Assembly (NCBI RefSeq): GCF_037893015.1
Contig: NC_133665.1
Location: forward strand, 100,761,637 to 100,825,636
Reading direction: 5' to 3'
From: Macrotis lagotis
Lineage: Eukaryota > Chordata > Mammalia > Peramelemorphia > Peramelidae
DNA: 64,000 bases
The position numbers and the translations under genes were made by a program. The notes under the pieces are model-generated. The model saw nothing but the letters and a program-made list of their open reading frames with translations. It searched no databases and was not told the origin of the DNA. Position 1 is the stretch's first letter. Each line of letters begins with the position of its first letter. Shown here one piece after another: positions 1 through 12,476 of this stretch.

Positions 1-12
1 TTCAGTGGAGGG

Positions 13-161
13 AGCAGCTAGGTGGCACAGTGGATAGAGCACTGGCCCTGGAGTCAGGAGGACCTGAGTTCAAATCCAACATCAGACACTTAATAATTAC
101 CTGTGTGGCCTTGGAGAAGTCACTTAATCCCATTGCCTTGCAAAAACCAAAAAAAAAAAAG
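13..161 (+). mobile_element. WSINE1-like SINE
   Basis: GCAGCTAGGTGGCACAGTGG start (tRNA-like A box), GTTCAAATCC B box, CTTAATAATTACC core, GCCTTGCAAAAACC then poly(A). Confidence 0.9.
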
Positions 162-2930
162 CCCAATGGAAAAGCAGAAGTCAGGAAAACTAGGATGGCC
201 CAGGTTAATGCCCTTGGAGTCTTTGATGTCTGACCAAATTCTAAGGGCTCCACGGGACCTGCTTCAGTGACCTTCATGTCTGTTGAACACATTGTTCTCA
301 TCCACTCATTCCACTTGAGGAAGTCTTCAGACTTGGGGTAAACATCCCCCTAACTCACCTTTGAAGCAGAGAGGGATAGAGGTCTTTCCAGGCCCCCAAA
401 GAAATCCTGTGCAAAAGAATGTAGGTGAGAGATGAATGTCAGTTGTGAAAAACAGAAGAAAAACAATGTGACTGCATCATTGAATGTGGGGAAAAGAACA
501 GTTCAGCAAGGAGAACAATGTATAGTGAGAATCCTTGGAAAGATAAGTTGAGTTCAGGTTTTGAAGGACTTTAAAAGTCAAAGAAGAATTTATATTTCTA
601 CTAAAAATATAATGATCCAAAAATGTTGGTAGAAAGAACCCTAATCAGATTCCATATGGATCTGAGCAACACATTTTAGGAATATGGAAGAAAAGTTCTA
701 CATTTTAGTCACAAGTTTCTCGAGACAATATATATCTTCAACTCTCTGGGTATATGTAAATCTATGTGTATATAGATATATAAATACACATGTATATATT
801 TATATACATAAATAATGACAATAAGTATTTATTGAGCATCTATTATGCTAAATTCAAAGAAAGGCAAAGGACAGTTCCTATTAACAAGACCTTATTTACA
901 GTCTAATGGAGGCTACTACATGTATTCAAGACAAATTGAAGATAATGGATAGAGGGAAGACACTAGCTTCATGTGTACAACATATGTAGATATATACATG
1001 TGTGTGTATTTTATGTGTATGTGCACGTGTATAAGACATAAATATCTTTTTGCTTCTTAGAGGGAAATTCAAACTGAAGAATCCCCACCCCCCCATCTAA
1101 ACTCTCCTTCCCAATCATCCTATATTTTATTGTATCCAGAATAAAGACAAAATTCCATAGTCAAGATTCAGCAAAGTTTCAGAGTTTATGTAACAGTCTC
1201 TGCTGATTCGTTAAATTGAACAATCAAAAGTCACTTTAATTTTGTTATCCCCTAGGGAATCATTTTCCTAAAACAAACGAATTCCCTTTTGCACTGCCTC
1301 TAAAGATTTTCTTTTTTTACCTTGTTAAAGGTGAACACTTTATTCTAATTACTTTAGTAAAGAAATCTTGAGCAGATCAGTCTCTTTTCCTTTGGAAAGG
1401 GGTTAGGCCTTCAATAAGAATGATTTTAAAAGACTAACCAAGAGAGACAGAAGAAGAAATCCAAATTAAAATAACTTAAAAATGTGTAAATAATATGGAA
1501 ATCATCTATCTAATGATTGATGACTACAGATTTATGATGCAATTGAGATTAGATATTGCCATACCACTTTTATTTATTCTTTTTCTTGTCTTTTCTAACT
1601 TTTAGGTTATATTCTACCTTGTTATTTCTTTCTTTAATTCTACTGTAGAGTTGTATAAAATATCCCCCTAATTAACTGATAGGTATAGCAATAAATCAAT
1701 AAATGAATTCAAATGGTTAAAAGAAATATTTTTAAAATATTTCAATATAGGACATTGTTTCATAACTAATCATTAAAAAGAGACTGATAAGGGTTTACAT
1801 TGCGATTAGATCACACCAAACTAATGTTCTTTCTTGATATCAGTCTGTAATATACAACCTAAAAAATTAAGGGATGGCTCCATGGGAAAGTCTTTAAGGG
1901 AGACAACCAAAGTGGGAAGAGGATTGAAATTACAAGAATTGGTTGAAGGAATTAGGGATATTTAGCCCAGAGAAGACAAAAAGAGACCTAAGAAAGTTAT
2001 AATTAACTGTCTTTGAATATTAATTTGAAAGGCTGTACCTAGGGAAGAGGGCTTGGACTTATTTCATTTAGGTCCCATTGAACAGGCTTAATGAGAACAA
2101 TGGACATGACTGGGAGTTTGATTTTGGTTTAGAGCAAAAAACCTTTCCTATTGAGATGAAATAAAAACTACCTTGGTTGGTAGTGAGCCACCTGTGACTA
2201 AAGGTCTTTCCACTGAGACTCAATGACCAGTTCCCCGATAAAGCCAAATTATGTGTATATTTCAAAGCTATAAAATTTTGAAAATAATTCAAATTATGTC
2301 CTTCATATCAAATTACAAAAGTAAAGGAAAAAATTTAAAAGCTTAGGAATCATGACAAAGACTATGAAATGAATGTGAATGTGTCAAGTCTATAAAACAC
2401 ATAATAGGCACTTCAATGAAAAATAGACCACTGTTTCTTCCTCCTTTACACTTGGTTATCACAAATTCAAGGAAATCCTTATGGAGATATGGACTGAATT
2501 ACATGATGGTTCTGAGGGTTTAGTACTACTGAGATACTGGATCCTAGATGAAATCAGAGCAGAGGCTTGAGGCTCTAGGACTGTCCCTGTGGGAAGAATA
2601 AAATTGGGTAGTTATACTTTATTGGTTTCAACTTTATTGGTTCTACAGGAACTGCAAGAGAATAAGTAGACAAGGAGCTTATCCCCTTCCTTTTGGAAAA
2701 CATGGAGAAGTAATTGGGGACTTTTCTCTTCCTGGGCTCCTGCTATCTGTAATAATGGAAAGAATATGGAATTTGGAAATGGAGGACCTATGTTCAAATC
2801 TTGGTTTGGTTACTTTCTATTTTCATGATTAAGGCAATCCCATAGAATTGAAGCTACTTGAGGACTTACCATTCATAATGTCTACAATAATACATAGTAA
2901 ATGCTTTAACAATGTTTGTTGAATGAATTA
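162..2930. other. Intergenic, no gene recognised
   Basis: AT-rich sequence with short ORFs only. TATATA and TGTGTATAT microsatellite-like patches lie at about 730-810 and 980-1040. I see nothing gene-like. Confidence 0.5.
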
Positions 2931-2984
2931 ATGAAAGATGTTATGTTCCTTCTCTGGGTCCCAGTTTCTTCCTCTCTGTTGAAA

Positions 2985-3420
2985 TATTTTGAAAAGCAAT
3001 TTGAGATATTTCCCACACAATCACTAAACTGATTGAGAAAACCCTTTTGATTCAGCAATACCACTACTGGATAGAGCAAAGATAGAGGAAAAGGACCCAC
3101 ATGTACAAAGGTATTTATAGCAGCCCTTTCTCTAGTAGCCAAAAATTGGCAACAAAAGTGGGGAAACTATCAGTTTGAAAATGGTTGAACAAATATGCTG
3201 GATTCAGAAAAACCTCGGACTACTTGTATGAACAGATGCAGAGTGAAATACATAGAACCAGCAAAACAATTTGTAAAATGACTCCAATATTGTTGAAGGG
3301 CTTCAGAACTCTCAAAACAGTGACCAATTATGACTTTGCAGACTTTCTCTTTGCAGAGAAGTGGTGGACTAGGGATACAGAAAGAGATCTACCCTTCCAG
3401 ACATGGGCAATGTGCTGATT
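2985..3420 (+). mobile_element. L1 ORF2 3'-end fragment
   Basis: CCTTTTGATTCAGCAATACC followed by TATTTATAGCAGCCCTTT and an ATGCAGAGTGAAAT-type segment matches the 3' end of ORF2 in the full-length L1 at 51760-52060, with substantial divergence. Confidence 0.7.
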
Positions 3421-3446
3421 TGCTTTGTTTATTAAAAGGGAAGAAA

Positions 3447-3603
3447 GGGGCTGCTAGGTGGTGCAGTGGATAGAGCACTGACCCTGGAGTCAGGAGTACC
3501 TGGGTTCAAATCCGGTCTCAGACACTTAATAATTACCTAGCTGTGTGGCCTTGGGCAAGCCACTTAACCCCATTTGCCTTGCAAAATCCTAAAAAAAAAA
3601 AGG
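3447..3603 (+). mobile_element. WSINE1-like SINE
   Basis: GGGGCTGCTAGGTGGTGCAG start, B box GGTTCAAATCC, CTTGCAAAATCC and A tail. Confidence 0.9.
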
Positions 3604-3736
3604 GGGAGGAAAGAAGTAATAGTAACTCGTGATAGATATGCAAAAAATTAAAAAGGAAGAAAATGGCTTTAATAAAACATTAAAAATATACAGGAAAAAA
3701 ACAAAAACAATTAAGAATGGGGCATAGGCTAATTTT

Positions 3737-3987
3737 GTTTTGTTGTTGCTGAATCACTTCAATCATATCTAACTCATGACACCATTTGGGATTTTCATGG
3801 CAAAAATATTAGATTGGTTTGCATTTCCCTCTCCAGCTCATTTTAAAGATGAAGAACTTAGGCAAACAAGGTTAAGTAACTTATCCAGGGTCACACAGCT
3901 AGTAAGTGTCTGAGGCTAGTTTTAAATTCATGAAGATGCGTCTTTTTGACTCCAAGCACAGTATTCTAACCACTGCTACCTTGTTAA
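3737..3987 (-). mobile_element. MON1/MAR1-type SINE
   Basis: Reverse orientation; contains TTGGGATTTTCATGGCAAA and GGTCACACAGCTAGTAAGTG, as in the long tRNA-derived marsupial SINEs. Confidence 0.75.
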
Positions 3988-4079
3988 ATTTAATAAACAT
4001 TTTAAAAAGCTAAACTGTATTTAATAGAAGTTTACAACTTCATATATAATGCTCATTTTTTATTCTTCAGTGATAATAA

Positions 4080-4325
4080 TAACTGCTGGCATTGATATTT
4101 GGCTTTATGGTTTGAAATGCAATTTATATATTATCTTATTTGATCTTCATGACAACCTGAGAAGTATAATTATTATTCCTAACTTACAGATGAGGAAACT
4201 GAAGCTAAAAGAGAGACTAAGTGACTTGCCCAGGTCATCAAACTAGTAAATGCCTGAGGAAGTGTTAATCAAGAGTTCGTCCTGAGTATGAGTCTAGCAA
4301 CCTTTATCCATTATACTATATAGTC
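4080..4325 (+). mobile_element. MIR-like SINE
   Basis: TTGATCTTCATGACAACC, CTTACAGATGAGGAAACTGA and GTGACTTGCCCAGGTCA are the MIR core pattern; divergent and old. Confidence 0.65.
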
Positions 4326-4900
4326 ACCTATATTTTGGGAAATGCCTTTCATAAAAAAAATTCTTGTGTTTATTGATGATTAAATTTATAATAAAAAAAG
4401 TTTAATAAAGCCTAGAATAAATGACTGTCAGGGTCTCTTCCAGGTCAGAATCTGAGGATTATCCAGTGTTCCTGGTGGTAATTCCTTACCTTTCTAGTGA
4501 CCCACACAAATCAAACCTGCTTCCATTCTAAATAATAACCTTCCTTCATTGCTGCAAAAGGAAGTCCCTGGGATAAATGGTGTGCAGACAAATAAGATAA
4601 TACATGTAAGCTACTTGGGAAATCTTAAGACCTGCATTTAAGTGTGCTATTGCTTTGATTGTTATGCACTTGCTTCAATATTTCAAAAACTCTATACTTT
4701 CATCCACATCTATACTTCTTCCACTCAGGTAAGTCACAACCTCTCAGTATCATAGCCCTTCCTGAGTTGCTCTGGCAAAAATAATTGCCTGGAGGCCAGT
4801 CTGGTGATGAACTTCTCCACACTGAGCTAGATTGGTCTTTGGGTACCTGGTATATTATTTTATTTTATTTATTTGTTTATTTGTTTATCTTTGTTTATTC
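4326..4900. other. Intergenic, no gene recognised
   Basis: No recognisable exon or repeat apart from a TTTATTTATTTG run at about 4858-4910. Confidence 0.4.
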
Positions 4901-4904
4901 ATTC

Positions 4905-5046
4905 ATTTTTCAAGGCAGTAGGGTTAAGTGATTCACCCAAGGTCACACAGCTAGGCAATTATTAAGTGTCTGAGGATGGATTTGAACTCGAGTCCTCCTG
5001 ACTCTAGTGTTGGTGCTCTATCCACTGCACCACCTAGCTGTCCTCT
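4905..5046 (-). mobile_element. WSINE1-like SINE
   Basis: Reverse copy: CAAGGCAGTAGGGTTAAGTG ... CTATCCACTGCACCACCTAG. Confidence 0.85.
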
Positions 5047-5700
5047 GGTGTGTTATTCATCCTGTATTTGAAATTTTTCCAGGTTGGGAATAGCTTGCCA
5101 GAGCTTTCTTTCAGTCAGCTGACATAACCTGCAATAGACCAGGAGACCCTCCCCATCATGGCCATCACCACCCTTTCCATGCAGTTCTATGCAATAGGTA
5201 GGTCTGCCTCACATCAATCTTCTGTTGGTTTAGATTGGATATTGGAATGAAAGGAGATACTTGTAGATTATTCAATAGTTAACAAAAGAAAGCTTACTTT
5301 ATGACATATATGCAGCACTGAGCTTGGGTAAGCTGACCTTCCTCACCTCCATACGTAAACCCATCTAGCCAGTAACGCAGGGTACAGTCACTTGTGAAGT
5401 CTTGGGACTTCTACCAATTCTGAAGGTCACCAATTCTATGTGGGCAAAGAACCTTATTTATATATTCATTCATTCATTCGTTTGTTATTTATTCATTCAT
5501 TTATTTATTTTTAAAGGGTCTTTTCACCTCCTTAAGTGACAAAAACTCAAGCAAGTCACATCTTGACCTTCAGTACTCTGAGCCAATCTAGTTCTTAGAT
5601 TAGCTATGTAATCTTTTTTGAGTGAAAAACTAACTTAACCTGTATTGCAGAAGAAGTAGAGAATTCTGGTGGATAGTGGTCTTACTACATTTTAAAAATG
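5047..5700. other. Intergenic, no gene recognised
   Basis: Nothing gene-like; an ATTCATTCATTC run lies at about 5464-5505. Confidence 0.4.
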
Positions 5701-5701
5701 T

Positions 5702-5860
5702 GGAGGGCAGCTAGGTGATGCAGTGGATAGAGCACCGGCCCTGGAATCAGGAGGACCCCAGTTCAAATCCAACCTCAGACACTTAATAATTACCTAGCTG
5801 TGTGGCTTTAACCCCATTTGCCTTGCAAAAATGTTAAAAAAAATAAAATAAATGAAAAAA
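5702..5860 (+). mobile_element. WSINE1-like SINE with target-site duplication
   Basis: Flanked by AAAAATGTGG on the left (about 5693-5702) and again after the A-rich tail (about 5861-5870); shortened in its 3' half. Confidence 0.85.
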
Positions 5861-5870
5861 TAAAAATGTG

Positions 5871-7290
5871 GCACCTAGATGTGATGTGGTTCAGTGGGGT
5901 TATCAATAAACTTTTTAAAATGTAGTCTAAGAGAGGATTATTTTTTTTGGAGGGGGGGCAATCATTTACCAACATTGTGAGATGCCACCTTATTGTTACT
6001 TTATTTGGAAGTTGTCATGCATCAAAACCCTTCCTCCGCAGAATTCTTTCTGGATAAAGTTCTACCTAACCAATGTCTCTCCCACCTCATGTCTGCAAAA
6101 TAGCCTTCTGGTAGACCCTTATAAGACTTTAAATTTTCTTTTAAAATTTTAACTGATTCTATTCATCTAATGTTTGAGCCAGTCAAAATCTTATATATTT
6201 CATGTAGATGACCAGTGCTTCCTCCTAGAGTCAGTTTGATAAGTATGCTATCTTTCCCTTTATTTGAATCACTGAATTAAAAAAAAAATGTTTAACAGCA
6301 CAAGGCTAAGGACTGACTCCCAGACCCCTTCAGTGGAGACCTGATTCTAAATAATCACCAAACTATTATTGATTCCTCAATCCATTCCAAATCCACCTGG
6401 CTCTATCTATTTCCAGTTCAGATCTTTCCATCTTGTCCACAAAAATATTGTATGTTTTGTTAAAATTAATGTAAACTGTATCTACATCTTCCTCTTGACC
6501 TACTATATAAAAAAGAGGAAATGAAATTATCAATGAATTGCTGAATCTCAGAGATAGAGGGGACCTCCAAAACCACAGCAGTGTGTTGGAGTCAGCTCCC
6601 ACCAACTCTAGAAACCTGTTAAATTGTATAAGCATTTATATTTTGGAAATCCATAATTCTACAAATCAGGGTTTGACTTCTTGTTCTGTTGATTTTCAAC
6701 AAACTATACCTGAAGGTTAATTCTAGTCATCTTCGTCTGCCTGTTTTTGTATAGTTGGCTAGCTAAGAATGATTTAACAAATATTTTTAAATATAATAAA
6801 ATTTTATTTTTAAAACATAAAAATCATTCTTAGTTTCTGTACAAAAGACAACCCATTCCACTTCAGACAGGCTCCAATTGTTTTTAATCAATGGCTGGAT
6901 CTAGATCTTCAGGGGTTTGTGATGTGGGTTCCATTACCTCATTTTAAAAAAATTGTTAACTGTATTTCAGTATAACCAATTTCCTTTGTAGGTCTTTGTA
7001 TTTTAATTTATGCATTTAAAAACATTCTTCGATGGGATTCATAGGCTTTACCAAACTACCAAAAACTACAGTATTCAAAAAAGTTGAAAACCTCTGGTCT
7101 AAGAGGTGACTCTGCCCATTTTTAAATCCATAAAATCCTTACCCTGGAAGTCTAAAGGATTGTTCTTATACCTACAAATGCTTGGCCCAAGGGGATTTTG
7201 CTATTGGTAATAGCACTAAGAAGTTTAGAAGCAGATCACATCCTGAAAGATGAAGCTCCAAGAAGGAGGTTGGCCCACAGGGACCAGCAA
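5871..7290. other. Intergenic, no gene recognised
   Basis: AT-rich; short ORFs only; I see no splice-bounded coding segment. Confidence 0.4.
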
Positions 7291-7293
7291 AAC

Positions 7294-7296
<3 letters not shown>

Positions 7297-7336
<40 letters not shown>

Positions 7337-7384
7337 GCACGCACGCACACACGCACACACGCACACACGCACACACGCACACAC
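7297..7384. repeat. (CA)n microsatellite grading into (CACG)n
   Basis: Pure CA repeat followed by ACGC and ACACGC units; alternating purine-pyrimidine and able to adopt Z-DNA. Confidence 0.95.
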
Positions 7385-7980
7385 AAAAGGAGTCCAGTAT
7401 TTGATCTTAGTTCTTTTGGAAGTTTAGTTATAAATGGAATTTTCTTTATATTGATAAAGAATAATATTGCCTAAAATCATCAGCAAGCATTATTTGTAAT
7501 TGGAATAAAGCTAGAAGGCTTTCCTTAGATATTCTTTGTGTAGTAATAAAAAAATACTTCCTTTGTGTTAATAAAGGAATATTCTCTAGTATTAGTACCT
7601 AATGATGATACACTCTATATAATCCTACCTTTATCACTTACTTTGCATACACTAATTCCAAAGGTAGGTCAATTCCCTGTGTGTGTGGCACAGCAATCCA
7701 GGTACAGGTTCTTCTTCTCTTTGACTCTTTGTCTTTTGCTTTGGGGCTCTCTTAAATATGATATTTAACAGAGTCATGTTGGAAAGAGCTCATAATTAAA
7801 TTTCCAGTGTAAGCATTCACACCTTAGAATCTAAAATCTGGGCTTTGTTTATTGTTTTGCTTAATCTCTAACCTTAAGATAGGGATAAAAAATGTTAATA
7901 AATGTAGATTAAATTCAAAAGTGTATGAGGTATATATACACACACACAAACATACACACATATATATCAGCACATATATA
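7385..7980. other. Intergenic, no gene recognised
   Basis: Nothing gene-like. A TATATACACACACA patch lies at about 7931-7980. Confidence 0.4.
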
Positions 7981-8237
7981 TCTGTCAGTTAGGTGGTATA
8001 GTGGATAGAGCACTGGGCTTACAATTAAGAAGACTCACCTTTCTGGGTTCAAATCCAATCTCAGACACTTAGTAAATCTGTGACCCTGGGCAAATTACTT
8101 AACCTCGTTTCCTCAGTTTCCTCATCTGTAAAATGAGTTGGAGGAGAAAATGGCAAACCACTCCAGTATCTTTGCTAAGAAACTCTCAAAATGAGGTCAC
8201 AAAGAGTTGGATATGATTGAAATAACAGAACAACAAC
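7981..8237 (+). mobile_element. MAR1/MON1-type SINE
   Basis: GTTAGGTGGTATAGTGGATA start, GGTTCAAATCC, CTCAGTTTCCTCATCTGTAA, GGAGAAAATGGCAAACCACT and AAAGAGTTGGATATGATTGA end. Confidence 0.9.
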
Positions 8238-8334
8238 ATATATACTTATACATAAATTTTATAACATACCTATATAAAGGTATCTAAGAAGCATTATTTA
8301 TGTTTGTGATTATAATATCAGATCATTTTATCTC

Positions 8335-11160
8335 TTTTTAAAATTTTTAAAATTAAATTTATTTCTTTCTGAACTTAAGGAAAAAAGCATTTCCATAATA
8401 TAGTAGAATGGAAAAAGAGATGATTGTACATAACAATGCAAATATATTATTTACAACTCTCCATTCTTTTTAAATATATAACAAAGGTAACATGTAACTT
8501 TCTTCCCCCCCTTTTTTCTTCTTTTTCCTGCCCTTCCTCCCCACAAATACAAACATATATGTAAAACCATTCTATACATATTTCTATTTGTCAATTCTTT
8601 CTCTGGTTACAGATAGCATCTTCCTTCATGTGTCCCTTGAAGTTAATTTGGATATTTACAATAATTTAAAACATATTATTGTTACTATATTCAATATTCT
8701 TTTGGTTCCATTCATTTCACTCTTAATTATTTGGTTTAAGTCTATCTGTATTTTGATTATTGAGCTCATCATTTATTATACCACAATAACATGTCATCAC
8801 AATCATATAACTTTTTAGTCATTCCTCAACTGATGGGGGATTTTCAGTTCTCTGCCACCAAAGAGAGTTACTATACATATTTTAAAACATATAGATTCTC
8901 TTTATCTTTTCCTAATAATCTTGGGCTAGTATGGGCATAATTGCTGGGCATAGTTCCAGATTGCTCTCTAAAATGGTTAGATTGCTTCACGGTCCCAATT
9001 TCCAATGTTTGTCTTGTTCCACTTCAATCATTTTAGCCAGTCTGATCGGTGTAAAATTTATGATTTTATCTAGATCATTTTATCTAGTCCAATAGTGATC
9101 TAGAGTATTTTTTTCACATGACTATGAATTGTTTTGATGTCTCCATCAGAAAACTGCCTGTCCTTTGACCATTCATCGATGGGTTTTTATAGATTTGATA
9201 AAGTGTGTTATATAGGTGAGAACTTTAATCTGAGGATATCTATTTACCAAAATTTCTGCTTTCATTCTGATTTGGCTATATTTATTTTATTTGTACAAAC
9301 TCTTTTTAATTTAATATTTTGAAATTATCCATTTTACATCTCACACTGCTCTCTATCTTTTATTTATTCATAAATTGCTTGCTTATCCATAAGTCTGATA
9401 ATTAATATATTTCATGTTCTTCAAATTTTCTTATATCTTTCTTTATATTTAGGTCATGTATCCATTTTGATTTTACTTTAGTAAATAGTTTAAGATGTGG
9501 GTCTATACCCAATTTCTGCCAGACTGATTTCCAGTTTTCCCAACAATTTTTACCAAATATGAGTTATTATCCCAAATATTTGAATCTTTACACTTGCCAA
9601 ATACCAGGTTACTGTATTTATTTGCTGCTGTAAATTATGTATCTACTTTGTTACACCAAAATATCTTTCTTTTTCTTAGCAGTGTGAGATGGTTTTGACA
9701 ATTACAGCCTTACAATATAGTTTAAGGTCTAGTATTGCTAAAACCTTTTCTTTATATTTTTAATTAGTTTCCTTCTTATTCTTGACTTTTTATTCTTCCA
9801 AATGAATTTTGTTATTGATTTTTTTCTAATTCAGTAAAATGATTTTTTGGTAATTTCATCAATATGGTATTGAATATATAAATTTGTTTAGATAAAATTG
9901 TCATTTTTTATTATATTGGCCCTTCCTACCCATGGACAATTAATATATCTCCAATTATTTAAATCTGATTTTACTTTTATAAATTTTTTTATAATTTTGT
10001 TCAAATGGTTCCTGGGTTTATTTTGGCAGATACACTCTCAAGTATTTTATATTATATAGCTATTTTAAATGGGACATCTTTTACTATATCGTTTTTCAGA
10101 GTTTTATTTGAGCTGTATAGGAATGTTGAAGATTTATGAGGATTTATTTATATTTTGCTGCTTTGCTAAAATTATTGTTTCAACTTTAGTTGAGTCTTTG
10201 GAATTTGCCAAGTATATCATCATATTGTCTGTAAAAAGAGATGAGGGTTTTATTACCTCATTCCCTATTCTGACTCCTTCTACTTATTTTTCTTCTCTTA
10301 TAACTGTTGCTAGGATTTCCATTACAATATTGAATAATATTGGTGACAGTGGGCATCCTTGTTCTATACCTAATCATACTGGGAAGACTTCTAGCTTTAT
10401 TCCCATTACAAATAATGCTTGCTGATGAGTTTAGGTAATTATTCTTTATCAATATAAAGAAAATTCCATTTATAATTAAACTTTCAAAAGTTTACTTTAA
10501 ACAGAAATGGATATTTATTAAAAGTTTTTCTTCATTTATTGATATAATCATATAATTTTTTAAAACTTTTATTATTGATATAATCAACTATATCATTAGT
10601 TTGTCTTATGTTTAACCATCTCTGCATTCCTGGTATAAATATCACTTGGCCATAATATTTAATCTTTGTAATATATTGTTGCAATCTTTTAACTAATGTT
10701 TTATTTAGGATTTTTGAATCCATATTCATTAATGAAATTAGTCTATAATTTTTTTCCTCTGTTTTTACTTTTCCTGGATTGGGTATGAGTATCATTCATA
10801 AAGGTATTCCTTCTTTGCCTATTATTCCTAATAAGTTATTTAATATTTAAACCAGTAGATCTTTAATGATTAGATAAAATTCACTTATAAATCTCTCTGG
10901 TTCTTTTTTTTTTCCTTTTAGGAAGCTCATTTATGACCTATTCAATTCCTTTTTCTAAAATAGGTCTATTTAAATACTCTATTTCCTCTTCTGTTTAATC
11001 TAGACAATTTATATTTTTGTAAATATTCTTCCATTTCACTTAAATTGTTGAATTTATTGGCATATAATTGGTCAAAAAACTCTTTATAATTGTTTTAATT
11101 TCATCTTCATTAGTGGTATATTTACTCTTTTCATATTTAATACCAGTGATTTGGTTTTCT
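8335..11160 (-). mobile_element. 5'-truncated L1, reverse orientation, degraded
   Basis: Reading the minus strand from 10795, the frame gives [20 protein letters not shown] and [14 protein letters not shown], motifs of L1 ORF2 reverse transcriptase. Sequence toward 8335 matches the ORF2 C-terminal region and 3' UTR. Many substitutions mark an old copy. Confidence 0.85.
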
Positions 11161-11835
11161 TCTCTCTCTCTTGGGTCAATTTAAAAAGTGATCACAGCCA
11201 GTTCTTCAGAGTTAACAAATTCCTGGAGAAGTCCATTGTTTGATTTCCTCATCACCTGCCACAACTAATCTCTAAACTGTTGTTTTTATTCCAGATACAC
11301 CCTACCTCCCCATCTCTAGCAAATAATACCAAATAATCCTGAGGTTAGTGTTAAATTTGTTTAATAAATTAAAGAAAATGAGCTAGAACAAAAAGAGGGG
11401 AGCCAACAGAATATTGGAGTAGGAGAAGATGAAATGTTTAGTATACACAGTGGAAACCTAGAAGATTTTGACTGTAAAGAGTAGGAAGAGGCTTCTTGCT
11501 TAGATGACAAAGAAGGGGCAGATAATCACTGCCTTTCTTTCCCTTGGGCTCGGGGCCACTGGGAAAGGAAAATGTTTAGAGATGTGGGTCTCACCCAAAG
11601 CAGATTCAGTCTGCCGCAGAGCCATCGCATCTCCTGTGCTCCACTACTATCAGGGGTTCCCACAGTCTTTCTGTGGGAGGCAAGCTCTAGAGAGGAAACT
11701 AGTTCAACACTGTCCCACATGAATGTCTCTCTCTGGATGGAAAATCAGCTGGCTCCTTTCAAACAGTGCTTTTATTTTATATCGGCAGGAAGTAGACTTA
11801 GGGGGAACATTTTAGAATGTGTTAACATATGTATG
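11161..11835. other. Intergenic, no gene recognised
   Basis: Overlapping short ORFs at 11504-11862 have no recognisable domain. I find no support for a gene. Confidence 0.4.
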
Positions 11836-12062
11836 AGAGCAACTAGGTGGCACAGTGGATAATACAGCACCAGTCCTGGAGTTAGGGAGAACTGAGTTCA
11901 AATGCAGCCTCAGACATTACTACCTGAGTGATCCTGGGCAAGTCACTTAACCTCTGTTTGTCTCAGTTTCCTCATCTGTAAAATGATCTGAAGAAGGAAA
12001 TGGCACTTTAGTATCGTACCAAGAAAATCCCAAATCTGAGTCAGATGTGACTGAAAAGACTT
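11836..12062 (+). mobile_element. MAR1/MON1-type SINE
   Basis: GAGCAACTAGGTGGCACAGT start, CTCAGTTTCCTCATCTGTAA, GAAGGAAATGGCAC, and a GAGTCAGATGTGACTGAAAA end. Confidence 0.85.
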
Positions 12063-12476
12063 ATCAGTATATCAGCACGTATATATGTATGTGTGCAAGC
12101 ATGTGTGTGCATACATGAACCATCTATACATGCATATGCATGTGTATGCATGCACACATGTATTCGGTGAGTGCACTGTGTGCGCGTGTGTCTTGCATAT
12201 GCACAGTATGTGTGCTTTAGACATGCATGTGGGTGCATGCAGCTATATGCACGTATATGTACATGTGTTCATACGTACACATGCATATGCATGTGTGTGG
12301 ATGTGTATGCATATATGCCTTGTGTATACATGTATATATGCATGTGTATATAAAGGTATATGTGTTTATATGCATGTGTGTAGATGCACTGCATATGTGT
12401 GCATCTGTGTATGTATGTGTATGCATGTGTGTGTTTGTGTACATGTGCATATATATGTAGTATGTGTGGTATGTTA
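12063..12476. repeat. Degenerate alternating purine-pyrimidine tract (TGTATGCA-type)
   Basis: About 0.4 kb built from ATGTGTGTGCATGCATAT-like words on both strands. It yields overlapping Cys/His/Met-rich ORFs in several frames, which are artefacts. Confidence 0.9.

Noticed and set aside
7297-7384. Considered as a CRISPR-like or spaced repeat array because of the changing ACGC units
   Set aside because: It is a contiguous CA/CACG microsatellite without unique spacers, and the genome is mammalian.
12063-12476. Cys/His/Met-rich small proteins on both strands
   Set aside because: Artefact of the alternating TGCA-type repeat; both strands are open together.
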